A stretch of DNA of 64,000 nt from Chrysomallon squamiferum. Its lineage: Eukaryota; Mollusca; Gastropoda; Neomphalida; Peltospiridae. The DNA lies in the NCBI GenBank assembly GCA_012295275.1, contig CM022679.1:14729342-14793341 (forward strand), in the 5' to 3' direction. Positions 26,479-42,138 of this stretch are shown here, piece by piece. Below the pieces are notes generated by a model. The model was not told the origin of the DNA and ran no database searches. It saw only the letters and a program-made list of their open reading frames with translations. The first letter of the stretch is position 1, and every line of letters begins with the position of its first letter. The translations under genes and the position numbers were made by a program.

Positions 26479-29400
26479 CTGCAAGGGAACAGAGTAGATA
26501 CTTTTTTATATAAATCAAAACTTCAATGCATAATTTCTGAAACTATTTTTATCTCCAAGTTATGAGAATTAGATATAATCATTATATTTTATTTCTAAAC
26601 CAAGGTTTTATGAGAATTAGATATAATTATTATATATAGTAGCAATTTTCAAAAGGTTACCATACATACACTGTGTCTCAGTCTGAATATATTTCTGTGT
26701 ATGTCTATGTAATACATGTGTGCATTTATATGTGTCCTGTGTATGTGCTAACTGTAGGTACTGATATGTATCTGCACTGTCTATGTATCTATGTTTATAT
26801 GTACTGTGTGTATGTAATTACGTGCATGTTTCTACATTGCCCAGGTCACAGTTTCTGACAGAAAATTACTACTGACTACTATGCATTCAGACATCTAATA
26901 TACATATAGAGAAGAGAAGACTTTCAGTTTTTAACTTACCAGATACATAGTTATCTCTATATTTAGGTACAGATACGTATGTACTTTGTCTATCTATTTA
27001 TTTTTATGTTTCTATGTTGTTCAGGTCAGAGTGCTTGACAGAAAAATATTAATGACTGCTGTGTAGTCTGTTATCTTTTAAACATGTAGAGAAGAGAAAA
27101 CTTTCAGTTTTTAACTTACAAAATAAATAATTATCTCCTATCTGAGCAGATCCAGAATGAGATGCTTTTGCTGGAAGGCCTCCTGCAGTGGAACAGAGTA
27201 GATTCTTTTTTTATATAAATCAAAACTTCAATGCATAATTTGTGAAAATATTTTTATCTCCAAGTTATGAGAATTAGAAATAATCATTATATATAGTAGC
27301 AATTTCTTAAACAGCAGCCTAGGTTTTATGCATATATAGAGATATGCAGCATTCGGGTTGCCATACATACACTGTGTCTCAGTCTGAATATATTTGTGTG
27401 TACATCTGTGTAATGCATGTGTGCATTTATATGTGTTCTGTGTATGTCCTAACTGTAGGTACTCATATCTATCTACTCTGTCTATGTATGGATATGATGT
27501 TTCTATCATGTTCAGGTCACACTGTGTGACAGAAAAATATTGATGACTATTGTGTATTCTGTTTTCTATTAAACAAGCAGAGAAGAGAAGACTTTCAATG
27601 TTCAACTTACCATAGTTATCTCCTATTTGTCTAGAACCAGAATGAGATTTGGGCCCTCGCCTATGTCTTGCTGTGAATCAGAGCAACATACATTTCTATA
27701 ATTCACAACTTCAGAGCATAATTTCAGAAAGTGTTTTTAACTGCAAAATTCTGAGCTTTAGATGCAGCAGAAGTTTTTGAAAAACAAAAACGTTTTTTTC
27801 ATCTAAATGCAGACATATGACAGCATACATTTTAACATACATTGTGTCTCTGAAATACTTGTGTCTATGTCTGTGTATTACATGATGACGTGTAGATATG
27901 TGTCCAAGTATGTGTTCTCTGTATAGACTAAGTGTACCTACAGGTATCTATGTTTATATGTACTGTTTGTTTATGTGCACGTTTCTACGTTGCTCAGGTG
28001 ACGGTGTCTGACAGAAAATTACTACTGACTATTAATATGCATAGACACAAGAGAAGACTTTCAGTTTTTAACTTACCAGATACATCGTTATCTATATATT
28101 TAGGTACAGATACGTATGTACTTTGTCTATTTATTTATTTGCACGTTTCTATGTTGTTCAGGTCAGAGTGCTTGACAGAAAAATACTAATGACTACTGTG
28201 TAGTCTGTTATCTTTTAAACATGTAGAGAAGAGAAAACTTTCAGTTTTTAACTTACAAGATAAATAATTATCTCCTATCTGAGCAGATCCAGAATGAGAA
28301 GCTTTTGCTGGAAGGCCTCCTGCAGTGGAACAGAGTAGATTCTTTTTTATATAAATGAAAACATCAATGCATAATTTGTGAAAATATTTTTACCTCCACC
28401 TTATGAGAATTAGATATAATCATTATATATAGTAGGAATTTTTTAAACACACACCCCTAGGTTTTATGCATATATAGAGATATGCAGCATTTAGGTTGCC
28501 ATACATACACTGTGTCTCAGTCTGAATATATTTGTGTGTACATCTGTGTAATGCATGTGTGCGTTTATATGTGTTCTGTGTATGTCCTAACTGTAGGTAC
28601 TCATATCTATCTACTCTGTCTATGTATGGATATGATGTTTCTATCATGTTCAGGTCACGCTGTGTGACAGAAAAATCTTGATGACTACTGTGTATTCTGT
28701 TTTCTATTAAACAAGCAGAGAAGAGAAGACTTTCAATGTTCAACTTACCATAGTTATCTCCTATTTGTCTAGAACCAGAATGAGATTTGGGCCCTGGCTG
28801 TTGTCCTGCTGTAAATCAGAGCAAAATGCATTTCTATAATTCACAGCTTCAGAGCATAATTTCTGAAAATGTTTCTACGTGCAAAATTCTGAGCACTGGA
28901 TGCAGCAGAAGTTTTTGAAACACAAAAAAATTTTTTTCATCTACATGCAGAGATATGACAGCATACATTTTAACATACATTGTGTCTCTGAATATACTTG
29001 TTTCTATGTCTGTGTATTGCATGATGACGAGTAGATCTGTCCAAGTATGTGTTCTCTGTATAGACTAAGTGTACCTACAGGTATCTATGTTTATATGTAC
29101 TGTGTGTATGTATTTATGTGCACGTTTCTACGTTGCTCAGGTGACACTGTCTGACAGAAAATTACTACTGACTACTATTAATTCAGACATCTAATATACA
29201 TAAAGAGAAGAGAAGACTTTCAGTCTTGAACTTACCAGATACATAGTTATCTCTATATTTAGTTACAGATACGTATGTACTTTGTCTATTTATTTATTTG
29301 CACGTTTCTATGTTGTTCAGGTCAGAGTGCTTGACAGAAAAATACTAATGACTACTGTGTATTCTGTTATCTTTTAAACATGTAGAGAAGAGAAAACTTT

Positions 29401-32400
29401 CAGTTTTAACTTACAAGATAAATAATTATCTCCTATCTGAGCAGATCCAGAACGAGAAGCTTTTGCTGGAAGGCCTCCTGCAGTGGAACAGAGTAGATTC
29501 TTTTTATATAAATCAAAACTTCAATGCATAATTTGTGAAAATATTTTTACCTCCAACTTATGAGAATTAGATATAATCATTATATATAGTAGCAATTTTT
29601 TAAACAGCCCCCTAGGTTTTATGCATATATAGAGATATGCAGCATTCTGGTTGCCATACATACACTGTGTCTCAGTCTGAATATATTTGTGTGTACATCT
29701 GTGTAATGCATGTGTGCATTTATATGTGTTCTGTGTATGTCCTAACTGTAGGTACTCATCTATCTACTCTGTCTATGTATGGATATGATGTTTCTGTCAT
29801 GTTCAGATCACACAGTGTGACAGAAAAATATCGATGACTACTGTGTATTTTGTTTTCTATTAAACAAGCAGAGAAGAGAAGACTTTCAATGTTCAACTTA
29901 CCATAGTTATCTCCTATTTGTCTAGAACCAGAATGAGATTTGGGCCCTCGCCTATGTCTTGCTGTGAATCAGAGCAACATACATTTTTATAATTCACAAC
30001 TTCAGAGCATAATTTCTGAAAGTCTTTTTATGTGCAAAATTCTGAGCTTTAGATGCAGCAGAAGTTTTTGAAAAACAAAAAACCTTTTTTCATCTACATG
30101 CAGAGATATGACAGCATACATTTTAACATACATTGTGTCTCTGAATATACTTGTTTCTATGTCTGTGTATTGCATGATGACGAGTAGATCTGTCCAAGTA
30201 TGTGTTCTCTGTATAGACTAAGTGTACCTACAGGTATCTATGTTTATATGTACTGTGTGTATGTATTTATGTGCACGTTTCTACGTTGCTCAGGTGACAC
30301 TGTCTGACAGAAAATTACTACTGACTACTATTAATTCAGACATCTAATATACATAAAGAGAAGAGAAGACTTTCAGTCTTGAACTTACCAGATACATAGT
30401 TATCTCTATATTTAGTTACAGATACGTATGTACTTTGTCTATTTATTTATTTGCACGATTCTATGTTGTTCAGGTCAGAGTGCTTGACAGAAAAATACTA
30501 ATGACTACTGTGTATTCTGTTATCTTTTAAACATGTAGAGAAGAGAAAACTTTCAGTTTTTAACTTACAAGATAAATAATTATCTCCTATCTGAGCAGAT
30601 CCAGAACGAGAAGCTTTTGCTGGAAGGCCTCCTGCAGTGGAACAGAGTAGATTCTTTTTTATATAAATCAAAACTTCAATGCATAATTTGTGAAAATATT
30701 TTTACCTCCAACTTATGAGAATTAGATATAATCATTATATATAGTAGCAATTTTTTAAACAGCCCCCTAGGTTTTATGCATATATAGAGATATGCAGCAT
30801 TCTGGTTGCCATACATACACTGTGTCTCAGTCTGAATATATTTGTGTGTACATCTGTGTAATGCATGTGTGCATTTATATGTGTTCTGTGTATGTCCTAA
30901 CTGTAGGTACTCATCTATCTACTCTGTCTATGTATGGATATGATGTTTCTGTCATGTTCAGATCACACAGTGTGACAGAAAAATATCGATGACTACTGTG
31001 TATTTTGTTTTCTATTAAACAAGCAGAGAAGAGAAGACTTTCAATGTTCAACTTACCATAGTTATCTCCTATTTGTCTAGAACCAGAATGAGATTTGGGC
31101 CCTCGCCTATGTCTTGCTGTGAATCAGAGCAACATACATTTTATAATTCACAACTTCAGAGCATAATTTCTGAAAGTCTTTTTATGTGCAAAATTCTGAG
31201 CTTTAGATGCAGCAGAAGTTTTTGAAAAACAAAAAACCTTTTTTCATCTACATGCAGACATATGACAGCATACATTTTAACATACATTGTGTCTCTGAAT
31301 ATACTTGTTTCTATGTCTGTGTATTGCATGATGACGAGTAGATCTGTCCAAGTATGTGTTCTCTGTATAGACTAAGTGTACCTACAGGTATCTATGTTTA
31401 TATGTACTGTGTGTATGTATTTATGTGCACGTTTCTACGTTGCTCAGGTGACACTGTCTGACAGAAAATTACTACTGACTACTATTAATTCAGACATCTA
31501 ATATAAATAAAGAGAAGAGAAGACTTTCAGTCTTGAACTTACCAGATACATAGTTATCTCTATATTTAGTTACAGATACGTATGTACTTTGTCTATTTAT
31601 TTATTTGCACGATTCTATGTTGTTCAGGTCAGAGTGCTTGACAGAAAAATACTAATGACTACTGTGTATTCTGTTATCTTTTAAACATGTAGAGAAGAGA
31701 AAACTTTCAGTTTTTAACTTACAAGATAAATAATTATCTCCTATCTGAGCAGATCCAGAACGAGAAGCTTTTGCTGGAAGGCCTCCTGCAGTGGAACAGA
31801 GTAGATTCTTTTTTATATAAATCAAAACTTCAATGCATAATTTGTGAAAATATTTTTACCTCCAACATATGAGAATTAGATATAATCATTATATATAGTA
31901 GCAATTTTTTAAACAGCCCCCTAGGTTTTATGCATATATAGAGATATGCAGCATTCAGGTTGCCATACATACACTGTGTCTCAGTCTGAATATATTTGTG
32001 TGTACATCTGTGTAATGCATGTGTGCATTTATATGTGTTCTGTGTATGTCCTAACTGTAGGTACTCATATCTATCTACTCTGTCTATGTATGGATATGAT
32101 GTTTCTATCATGTTCAGGTCACACTGTGTGACAGAAAAATATTGATGACTATTGTGTATTCTGTTTTCTATTAAACAAGCAGAGAAGAGAAGACTTTCAA
32201 TGTTCAACTTACCATAGTTATCTCCTATTTGTCTAGAACCAGAATGAGATTTGGGCCCTCGCCTATGTCTTGCTGTGAATCAGAGCAACATACATTTCTA
32301 TAATTCACAACTTCAGAGCATAATTTCTGAAAGTCTTTTTATGTGCAAAATTCTGAGCTTTAGATGCAGCAGAAGTTTTTGAAAAACAAAAAACTTTTTT

Positions 32401-35400
32401 TCATCTACATGCAGACATATGACAGCATACATTTTAACATACATTGTGTCTCTGAATATACTAGTGTCTATGTCTGTGTATTTCATGATGACGAGTAGAT
32501 CTGTGTCCAAGTATGTGTTCTTTGTATAGACTAAGTGTACCTTCAGGTATCTATGTTTATATGTACTGTGTGTATATATTTATGTGCACGTTTCTACGTT
32601 GCTCAGGTGACGGTGTCTGACAGAAAATTACTACTGACTACTATGACTATTCTGACATCTAATATATATAGAGAGAAGAGAAGACATTTTACGTGCAAAA
32701 TTCTGAGAATTAGATGGAGCAGAAGTTTTTGAAACACAAGAAACTTTCTTTCATCTACTGTGTATTCTATTATCTAGTAAACATGTAAAGAAGAGAAATC
32801 TTTCAGTTTTTAACTTACCGGATTCGCAGTTATCTTCTGTTTCACTAGAATCCAAATCAGGTACATATACTGCCAGTTGTTCTGCAGTGAAAAAGCGTAA
32901 ATACATTCTTTATAATTCACAACTTCAATGCATTATTTCTGAAAGTGTTTATACCTCCAAATTCTGAGAATTAGATATAATTATTTAATGTAGTAGCAGT
33001 TTTTGAAACAGAAGAAACTGGTTTTTTTTTCGATGTGTAAAGATATGACAGTATGCAGTTTAAGATACATACACTGTGTCTCTGAATATATTTGTCTGTT
33101 TGTCTGTTGTGCATGTCTGCATATATGTGCATGTGTATATGTGGGTGCTGGTTACATACAAGTAAGTATGCTGATATGCGTTGTGTCTATGTATGTTTAT
33201 ATGTACTGTGTCTATGTATTTATGTCCTCGTTTCTGTGTAATCCATGTCTACTGTATGTATGTGCTGTGTGTATGTGCTAAGTGTAGATACAGGTATGTA
33301 TTTATATGCACTGTGTCTATATATTTATGTGCGTGTCTCTATTTTGTTCAGGTCACAATGTGTGACAGAAATGAACTAATGACTACAATCTATTCTGTTA
33401 CCTATTAAATATACAGAGAAAAGAAAACTAAGTTTTTAACTCACTGCATTCAGTATTATCGTCTGTTTCAGAAGAATGAGAATCTTCTACATCTTCTGTC
33501 TTTTCTCCTGTGAAACAGAGTGAATACATTTTTATAATTCACAACTTCAATGCATAATTTCTGAAAATGTTTTTACCTTCAAAATTCTGAGAATTAGATA
33601 TAATTATTAAAGGTAGTAGCATTTCTTAAAACAGAAAAAGTCTTTTTCAGCTATGGAGCATGGAGTTTTACAACATTTAAATAAGTAATGGCCAATATAA
33701 GAATAATTATCATGGTCATGAGGAAGTAATAATTAGTGTGTGTTTTGTGTTTTGCTATTTTCATCTGTCAGAAATTACCTCTACCTCTTTAAATTGTTTA
33801 TTTATTATCAAAATAAATAAAATAGTGTGAATTTACAAAAGACAAAAAGTAAACATTATAATGTGCAGACATATGACAGCATACATTTTAACATACATTG
33901 TGTCTCTGAATATACTAGTGTCTATGTCTGTGTATTTCATGATGACGAGTAGATCTGTGTCCAAGTATGTGTTCTTTGTATAGACTAAGTGTACCTTCAG
34001 GTATCTATGTTTATATGTACTGTGTGTATATATTTATGTGCACGTTTCTACGTTGCTCAGGTGACGGTGTCTGACAGAAAATTACTACTGACTACTATGA
34101 CTATTCTGACATCTAATATATATAGAGAGAAGAGAAGACATTTTACGTGCAAAATTCTGAGATTAGATGGAGCAGAAGTTTTTGAAACACAAGAAACTTT
34201 CTTTCATCTACTGTGTATTCTATTATCTAGTAAACATGTAAAGAAGAGAAATCTTTCAGTTTTTAACTTACCGGATTCGCAGTTATCTTCTGTTTCACTA
34301 GAATCCAAATCAGGTACATATACTGCCAGTTGTTCTGCAGTGAAAAAGCGTAAATACATTCTTTATAATTCACAACTTCAATGCATTATTTCTGAAAGTG
34401 TTTATACCTCCAAATTCTGAGAATTAGATATAATTATTTAATGTAGTAGCAGTTTTTGAAACAGAAGAAACTGTTTTTTTTTCGATGTGTAAAGATATGA
34501 CAGTATGCAGTTTAAGATACATACACTGTGTCTCTGAATATATTTGTCTGTTTGTCTGTTGTGCATGTCTGCATATATGTGCATGTGTATATGTGGGTGC
34601 TGGTTACATACAAGTAAGTATGCTGATATGCGTTGTGTCTATGTATGTTTATATGTACTGTGTCTATGTATTTATGTCCTCGTTTCTGTGTAATCCATGT
34701 CTACTGTATGTATGTGCTGTGTGTATGTGCTAAGTGTAGATACAGGTATGTATTTATATGCACTGTGTCTATATATTTATGTGCGTGTCTCTATTTTGTT
34801 CAGGTCACAATGTGTGACAGAAATGAACTAATGACTACAATCTATTCTGTTACCTATTAAATATACACAGAAAAGAAAACTAAGTTTTTAACTCACTGCA
34901 TTCAGTATTATCGTCTGTTTCAGAAGAATGAGAATCTTCTACATCTTCTGTCTTTTCTCCTGTGAAACAGAGTGAATACATTTTTATAATTCACAACTTC
35001 AATGCATAATTTCTGAAAATATTTTTACCTTCAAAATTCTGAGAATTAGATATAATTATTAAAGGTAGTAGCATTTCTTAAAACAGAAAAAGTCTTTTTC
35101 AGCTATGGAGCATGGAGTTTTACAACATTTAAATAAGTAATGGCCAATATAAGAATAATTATCATGGTCATGGGGAAGTAATAATTAGTGTGTATTTTGT
35201 GTTTTGCTATTTTCATCTGTCAGAAATTACCTCTACCTCTTTAAATTGTTTATTTATTATCAAAATAAATAAAATAGTGTGAATTTACAAAAGACAAAAA
35301 GTAAACATTATAATGTGCAGACATATGACAGCATACATTTTAACATACATTGTGTCTCTGAATATACTAGTGTCTATGTCTGTGTATTTCATGATGACGA

Positions 35401-37911
35401 GTAGATCTGTGTCCAAGTATGTGTTCTTTGTATAGACTAAGTGTACCTTCAGGTATCTATGTTTATATGTACTGTGTGTATATATTTATGTGCACGTTTC
35501 TACGTTGCTCAGGTGACGGTGTCTGACAGAAAATTACTACTGACTACTATGACTATTCTGACATCTAATATATATAGAGAGAAGAGAAGACATTTTACGT
35601 GCAAAATTCTGAGAATTAGATGGAGCAGAAGTTTTTGAAACACAAGAAACTTTCTTTCATCTACTGTGTATTCTATTATCTAGTAAACATGTAAAGAAGA
35701 GAAATCTTTCAGTTTTTAACTTACCGGATTCGCAGTTATCTTCTGTTTCAGGTACATATACTGCCAGTTGTTCTGCAGTGAAAAAGCGTAAATACATTCT
35801 TTATAATTCACAACTTCAATGCATTATTTCTGAAAGTGTTTATACCTCCAAATTCTGAGAATTAGATATAATTATTTAATGTAGTAGCAGTTTTTGAAAC
35901 AGAAGAAACTGTTTTTTTTTTCGATGTGTAAAGATATGACAGTATGCTGTTTAAGATACATACACTGTGTCTCTGAATATATTTGTCTGTTTGTCTGTTG
36001 TGCATGTCTGCATATATGTGCATGTGTATATGTGGGTGCTGGTTACATACAAGTAAGTATGCTGATATGCGTTGTGTCTATGTATGTTTATATGTACTGT
36101 GTCTATGTATTTATGTCCTCGTTTCTGTGTAATCCATGTCTACTGTATGTATGTGCTGTGTGTATGTGCTAAGTGTAGATACAGGTATGTATTTATATGC
36201 ACTGTGTCTATATATTTATGTGCGTGTCTCTATTTTGTTCAGGTCACAATGTGTGACAGAAATGAACTAATGACTACAATCTATTCTGTTACCTATTAAA
36301 TATACAGAGAAAAGAAAACTAAGTTTTTAACTCACTGCATTCAGTATTATCGTCTGTTTCAGAAGAATGAGAATCTTCTACATCTTCTGTCTTTTCTCCT
36401 GTGAAACAGAGCGAATACATTTTTATAATTCACAACTTCAATGCATAATTTCTGAAAATGTTTTTACCTTCAAAATTCTGAGAATTAGATATAATTATTA
36501 AAGGTAGTAGCATTTCTTAAAACAGAAAAAGTCTTTTTCAGCTATGGAGCATGGAGTTTTACAACATTTAAATAAGTAATGGCCAATATAAGAATAATTA
36601 TCATGGTCATGGGGAAGTAATAATTAGTGTGTATTTTGTGTTTTGCTATTTTCATCTGTCAGAAATTACCTCTACCTCTTTAAATTGTTTATTTATTATC
36701 AAAATAAATAAAATAGTGTGAATTTACAAAAGACAAAAAGTAAACATTATAATGATGTACACTGCATTCATAAAGATATAAACAATTTTGTCATACTTCC
36801 TAGCAGATAATATCCGAGGTTCAAAACAAGTTCCATAGCGGCTGACCTATAAAAGTGTAAACATTAACACAAAGCCTTTAAAGTATGTTTTCTGAACTGG
36901 ACTAGTAAATTATGTAAATCTAATAACTACAAAAACAGTTTCACTTGGTTATATTCTCTTAATTTAGAGATGTGTACTAAATATAATTAACAGAATAGTT
37001 ACGAAGCTATTTTCTTTATTTTGTCAACCTTAATATCAAACTATGCTATGTAAACAATGTAAATGCAGATATCATAAGAATAGTTTGACTAAATTAAGTA
37101 AAGTAAAAATATAGTAATAGTTTCAATAATTTATATTTATAGAATTTTTAATACTAATACTAAATTAAGTTATATAAACAATGAAAATATACAAAATATC
37201 AGAATACCTACAGCAACATATATTCTTAATTTTCTAAATATCAACACTAATTTGTAATACAAACAATGGAAATATATAGATAATATCAGAATAATATTAG
37301 TAAGTTATATGCTCAGGTTTCTCAATACCGATACTAAATTAGTTACATAAAAACTATCAATGAAAACTTACAAAAATGCACCCATGTTTGTTTTTTCAAA
37401 ACTGCAGAATGTTCGTGCTGCAGATGTTTAACTCCACTGTATTGTACAGTTCAGTCAATTCACACTAAATATGACAGGAAGAACGTCAGAAGAACAAAGA
37501 CGTCAGATAAAAGAAATGCATACAAAAGTGATGTCCAGCAAATTGAGAATCCCAGCAAATCTGAAAATATTTGTAAAATAATGAAAACAAAAAAATACAC
37601 TTCATATTTTTAAAAAGAAACGAAACAATCAAAAAAAAAAAAAAACTTTCATAATACTTACTAATTATTCTTTCCTCTTATTTTTTTTTCTTATTTTTAG
37701 CTTCCGTTAAGTAATTTGTTTTGATATTTTTTCTTTGTTTTTATCTTGTTTTATATAATTATTTAGTTCCAGTAAATAAGATCGTTAATAAAGCTAGCCA
37801 CTGAATGTCAGTTAGTTTAAATTTACCATGCTATGTCATGTAAATATTATGTGTGAATATTATGACTTGGCAAAGAGCATTACCTTAATAATATCTTTCT
37901 TTGTGTATAAC

Positions 37912-37950
<39 letters not shown>

Positions 37951-38344
37951 TATTCATGTTACAGCATATTATAATTTCAGCAAGACACGCAGACATTGTT
38001 TATTTAGTTGGTTAATTTCTTTTCACGACTCACATTACATTTAAGATACATTTCCACTTTTAACTACGTTACGGGATAAACACATTAATTATCCTAAACA
38101 CAATTTTATTTGAAAAGCAAATTCATTTCTTTCCACTTTTTTATTTTATTTTATTTTATTTTATGTTATTGTACATGTTTTATTTTTTTAAATCTTTTTT
38201 ATGACCTGTTTCAATTTGTTTCCCTGTAATCTCAATGAGTCATATGATTAACCGGCAGATTTAAATTTCTAGTCTATGCACTTTTAAGTGCAGTCGTTCT
38301 AGGTCACCGGTTTATTTCTTTATACAAATTAGAATACAGACACG

Positions 38345-38387
<43 letters not shown>

Positions 38388-38463
38388 ACACACACAACAC
38401 ACAATCGAAAGTGGGAGGCGTAGAAGACATACAGAAAGAGGAAAAATAAGAGACCTAACTCAA

Positions 38464-38508
<45 letters not shown>

Positions 38509-39029
38509 TTCTTTTTTCGCACAATAATAGTCAAGCCCCACCGAATTTATGCTCACAGTAGTGCAACCTGTTTTATAATTAAAAACATAAAAAAAAAAAA
38601 ATAAGAACAGCTTGCTTTCTTTGTTAAACACTATATACAAAGTAAACCACATACTGTCAAACACTGAAATAATGATAATTAGAAAAGACATGATCTGAAA
38701 CTTTCCACAACGGAATTATTTATATTTACTTTTGCTGTTGACAATTTCAATTAATAAACAAAAAATTTGTTAATTTCTTCATCAAGGCTAATAACGATAT
38801 TTTCTATGATTGCTATGGCTTCGTCTTTGATAGTTTTGACGTATTTTGTTGTTGTGTAAATGTTGATGATCATTTTAATGTACCTGTGACTTGGCGAGTA
38901 TTTAATGTATTTTCTTTGAGTATGTGTTGGTAATTAAAGTGTGTTATTGTGTTAAGGTGTAGAAAGGGTCAGATGTGGAGTATGTTACATACATGCATAT
39001 ATTACTACTACTACTACTACTACTACTAC

Positions 39030-39069
<40 letters not shown>

Positions 39070-39375
39070 GCCTGATTTTGCCTCATTTCAAAAAGAGTCT
39101 AGTTACGGCCAATGGTTTATCATAATTAGACTACGTTTTGCAACTTCCCGAATAGCAACTTCACATCACCATCAATATTTGACGACACAAGTTAATTTCA
39201 ATATTATATTTTCAAATAATCAGTTATTTCGTAGACATTTTACTCCTCAATCGAGTATTTCATAAGATAACTGAAAAAGAAGTGTATATTATTATGTTGA
39301 CAACCTGCTCGTTCATCAACAGTGGTTATACTTAGACGCGCTTTCATTACAGGTGCTGCTTTATTATTATTATTA

Positions 39376-39431
<56 letters not shown>

Positions 39432-39716
39432 GTTGTTGTTGTTGTTGTTTGTGGTGGTGTTGGTAGTGTTGTTGATGTTGGTGATGGTGTTGTTATACAT
39501 ACAACGATATAACTCGATTTAATAACAACAACAACAATACTAATAACAACAACAAAAACAACGGAAATAATTAAGTGTAGTTTGACATTAAACTTTGACC
39601 TGTTGACACACGAAACTAGATAGATAGATAGATAGTTCATGTTCATGTATTAGTACGTAACACTGAAGTAGAATTGCTAATAATTAAAAGTCGAATTTAT
39701 TATTAAAAAATATATC

Positions 39717-39773
<57 letters not shown>

Positions 39774-40715
39774 CATATTCGGAAACCCATACCGACAGTA
39801 CGATATCATTTTTTAAATATCTGAATACGACAATGAAATTCACAGATAATTTTTATTTATTTATTTATTTTTTATTTATTTATTTTTATAGAAACAAAAA
39901 ACGAAAAATGGAGAAAGACACAATCGCACTTAATAAAAAAACCTCTCCATTAAATCATTTATTTTAAAATATGGCGAAATAAAAATAATAAAGACTTGTA
40001 AAACATTAAAGTCTGTTATTTTCTAATTGGTTTCTACGTGACAAAACTGATGTTAAGAACATGTCTAGATCAAGTGAAGATGTTTTATGTCATCCGTTTA
40101 TCTGGATGCAGTATATGACTGTAACTTGGTGACAGTTATGACAGCATGTACTTAATACCTGTGGATCGACATCAAAGTAAATTTCGAATCTTGTCAACTA
40201 GCGAATTGTCACAAATTCTACCTCGTCTGCTTAGACACATCAGGTTTTTCCACGTAATATGTTATTCTGATTGCTTACTGACTATAACAATCAGTTCTAA
40301 GTATAGCACATTTGTCAAAGTGGTTTATATGAGCATTATACAGGGACGAGCTATATATCATTTTTTTCGGTCCCCTCTTCTGAACGTAACTGACAACGAC
40401 AAACAATAAAAGCCAGGAAGAAAAAATAAAATAAAATAACTAATAACAAAAGTAAAATAAAATAAAATAAAGGAAAAAATTAAAACAGAAAGAAAGAAAA
40501 GTAATAAATTTCGTATCACAGATCTGTCCTGAATATGAAACTATTTCCAGTGGCTTATCATAATTATTCTGCACTTTTTGTAACTTCCTAAACAGACTAA
40601 TTTACATCAGCATTAATATTAAATAATTTTTAATTTTCCTTAGATCAGTATTCCTCTATCGACTGCTTTACGAGATAACTGAACAACATATTATATTTAT
40701 TTATTTATTATTATT

Positions 40716-40748
<33 letters not shown>

Positions 40749-42080
40749 ATTATTATAGATGTTGTGTTTAAACAACATACATTATTATTCAATGAAAAAG
40801 GATATAGTAAAAGTTAATAAAATAAGTAAATCATTATTTATAATGTAATTTTATTACTTCATAATTGTTGATGTATTATTTAAAAATGAAAATTCAAACG
40901 TGAGCCGAGTTTCGAATATTAGAATCCGGATTCTCCGTAAAAATAATAAAATAAAATAAATAATTTTATATCGAGGAATAAATAAACAATCAACAGTCAC
41001 TGCTAACAGCAGTGTAGTAAAATGTTTTGCCTACCTGTGGATCGATATCAAAGTAAAATTCGAATCTTGTCAACTAGCGAATTGTCACAAATTCTACGAC
41101 GTCTGCTTAGACACATCAGGTTTTTCCACGTAATATGTTATTCTGATTGCTTACTGACTATGACGATCAGTTCTAAGTATAGCTCTTTTGTCAAAGTGGT
41201 TTATATGAGCAGTATACAGGGGGAGCTATATATCATTTTTTTCGGTCCCCCCCTTCTGAACGTCACTGACAACAACAACAAACAATAAAAGCCAGGAAGA
41301 AAAAATTAAATAAAACAAAACAAAATAAAATAAAATAAAATGAAATAACTAATAACAAAAGTAAAATAAAATAAAATAAAGGAAAAAATAAAAACAGAAA
41401 GAAAGAAAAGTAATAAAGTTCAGTCCTGAATATGAAACTATTTCCAGTGGCTTATCATAATTATTCTACACTTTATATATATAGTTCTTATGTTGTTCAA
41501 TTAAATTATTTAGTGTCAGTAAATAAGATCATTATTAAAGTTAGCCACTGAATGTCAGTTAGTGTGAATATTATGACTTGGCAAAGAGCATTACCTTAAT
41601 AATATCTGTCCCTGTGTGTACGGACACGCACGCATGCACACACACACACACAGACACACATATTATTCGTGTTACAGCATGTTCTACATTCAGCCAAACA
41701 CGGCTGATATTGTTTATTTAGATGTTTAATTTGTTTTCAGACCTCACATTACGTTTAATATTCATTTCCAGTCTTAACTACTCGTAATGCACAAACATAT
41801 TAATTATCCTAAACACAGTTTTATTTCTTTTTTAAAATTCATTTCTTTCCATATTTTTATTTTATTTTATTTTATGTTATAGTACATGTTTTATTTTTAA
41901 GTCTTTTTTTTTTATATACCGTGTTTCAATTTTTTTCCATATAATCTTAATAAGAGTCCTATGATTAACAGCATATTTTAATGCAGTCTATATAAGTGTA
42001 GTTCTAAGTGTAGTTCGTTCTAGGATACCGTTGTTGTTTTTTTCGTTTGTTTTCTTTCTATAAAGAAATTATAATACAAA

Positions 42081-42138
<58 letters not shown>

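Noticed and set aside
27228-32207. Repeated 60-125-codon frames on both strands in the 1.15-kb array ([13 protein letters not shown] and [17 protein letters not shown] types)
   Set aside because: They lie in the introns of the mini-exon units and overlap each other on opposite strands; their recurrence comes from the tandem array. They contain intron donor and acceptor sequence.
32535-36299. Cys/Val/Tyr-rich plus-strand frames in the 1.45-kb array
   Set aside because: TGT/GTA-rich intron sequence antisense to the inferred gene; frames vary between units by single-base indels.
26441-36750. CRISPR-like array
   Set aside because: Repeats are over 1 kb with exons and introns, in an animal genome; no short direct repeats with unique spacers.
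37376-37421. 46-nt possible exon on the minus strand with a GTAAGT donor and CTGCAG acceptor
   Set aside because: Its length is not compatible with phase 1 on both sides, so including it would break the mini-exon frame.
40146-41288. Two similar plus-strand frames of 87-88 codons
   Set aside because: The similarity is at DNA level through the duplication. The better explanation is antisense to the candidate first exons; ends of the two frames shift by indels.
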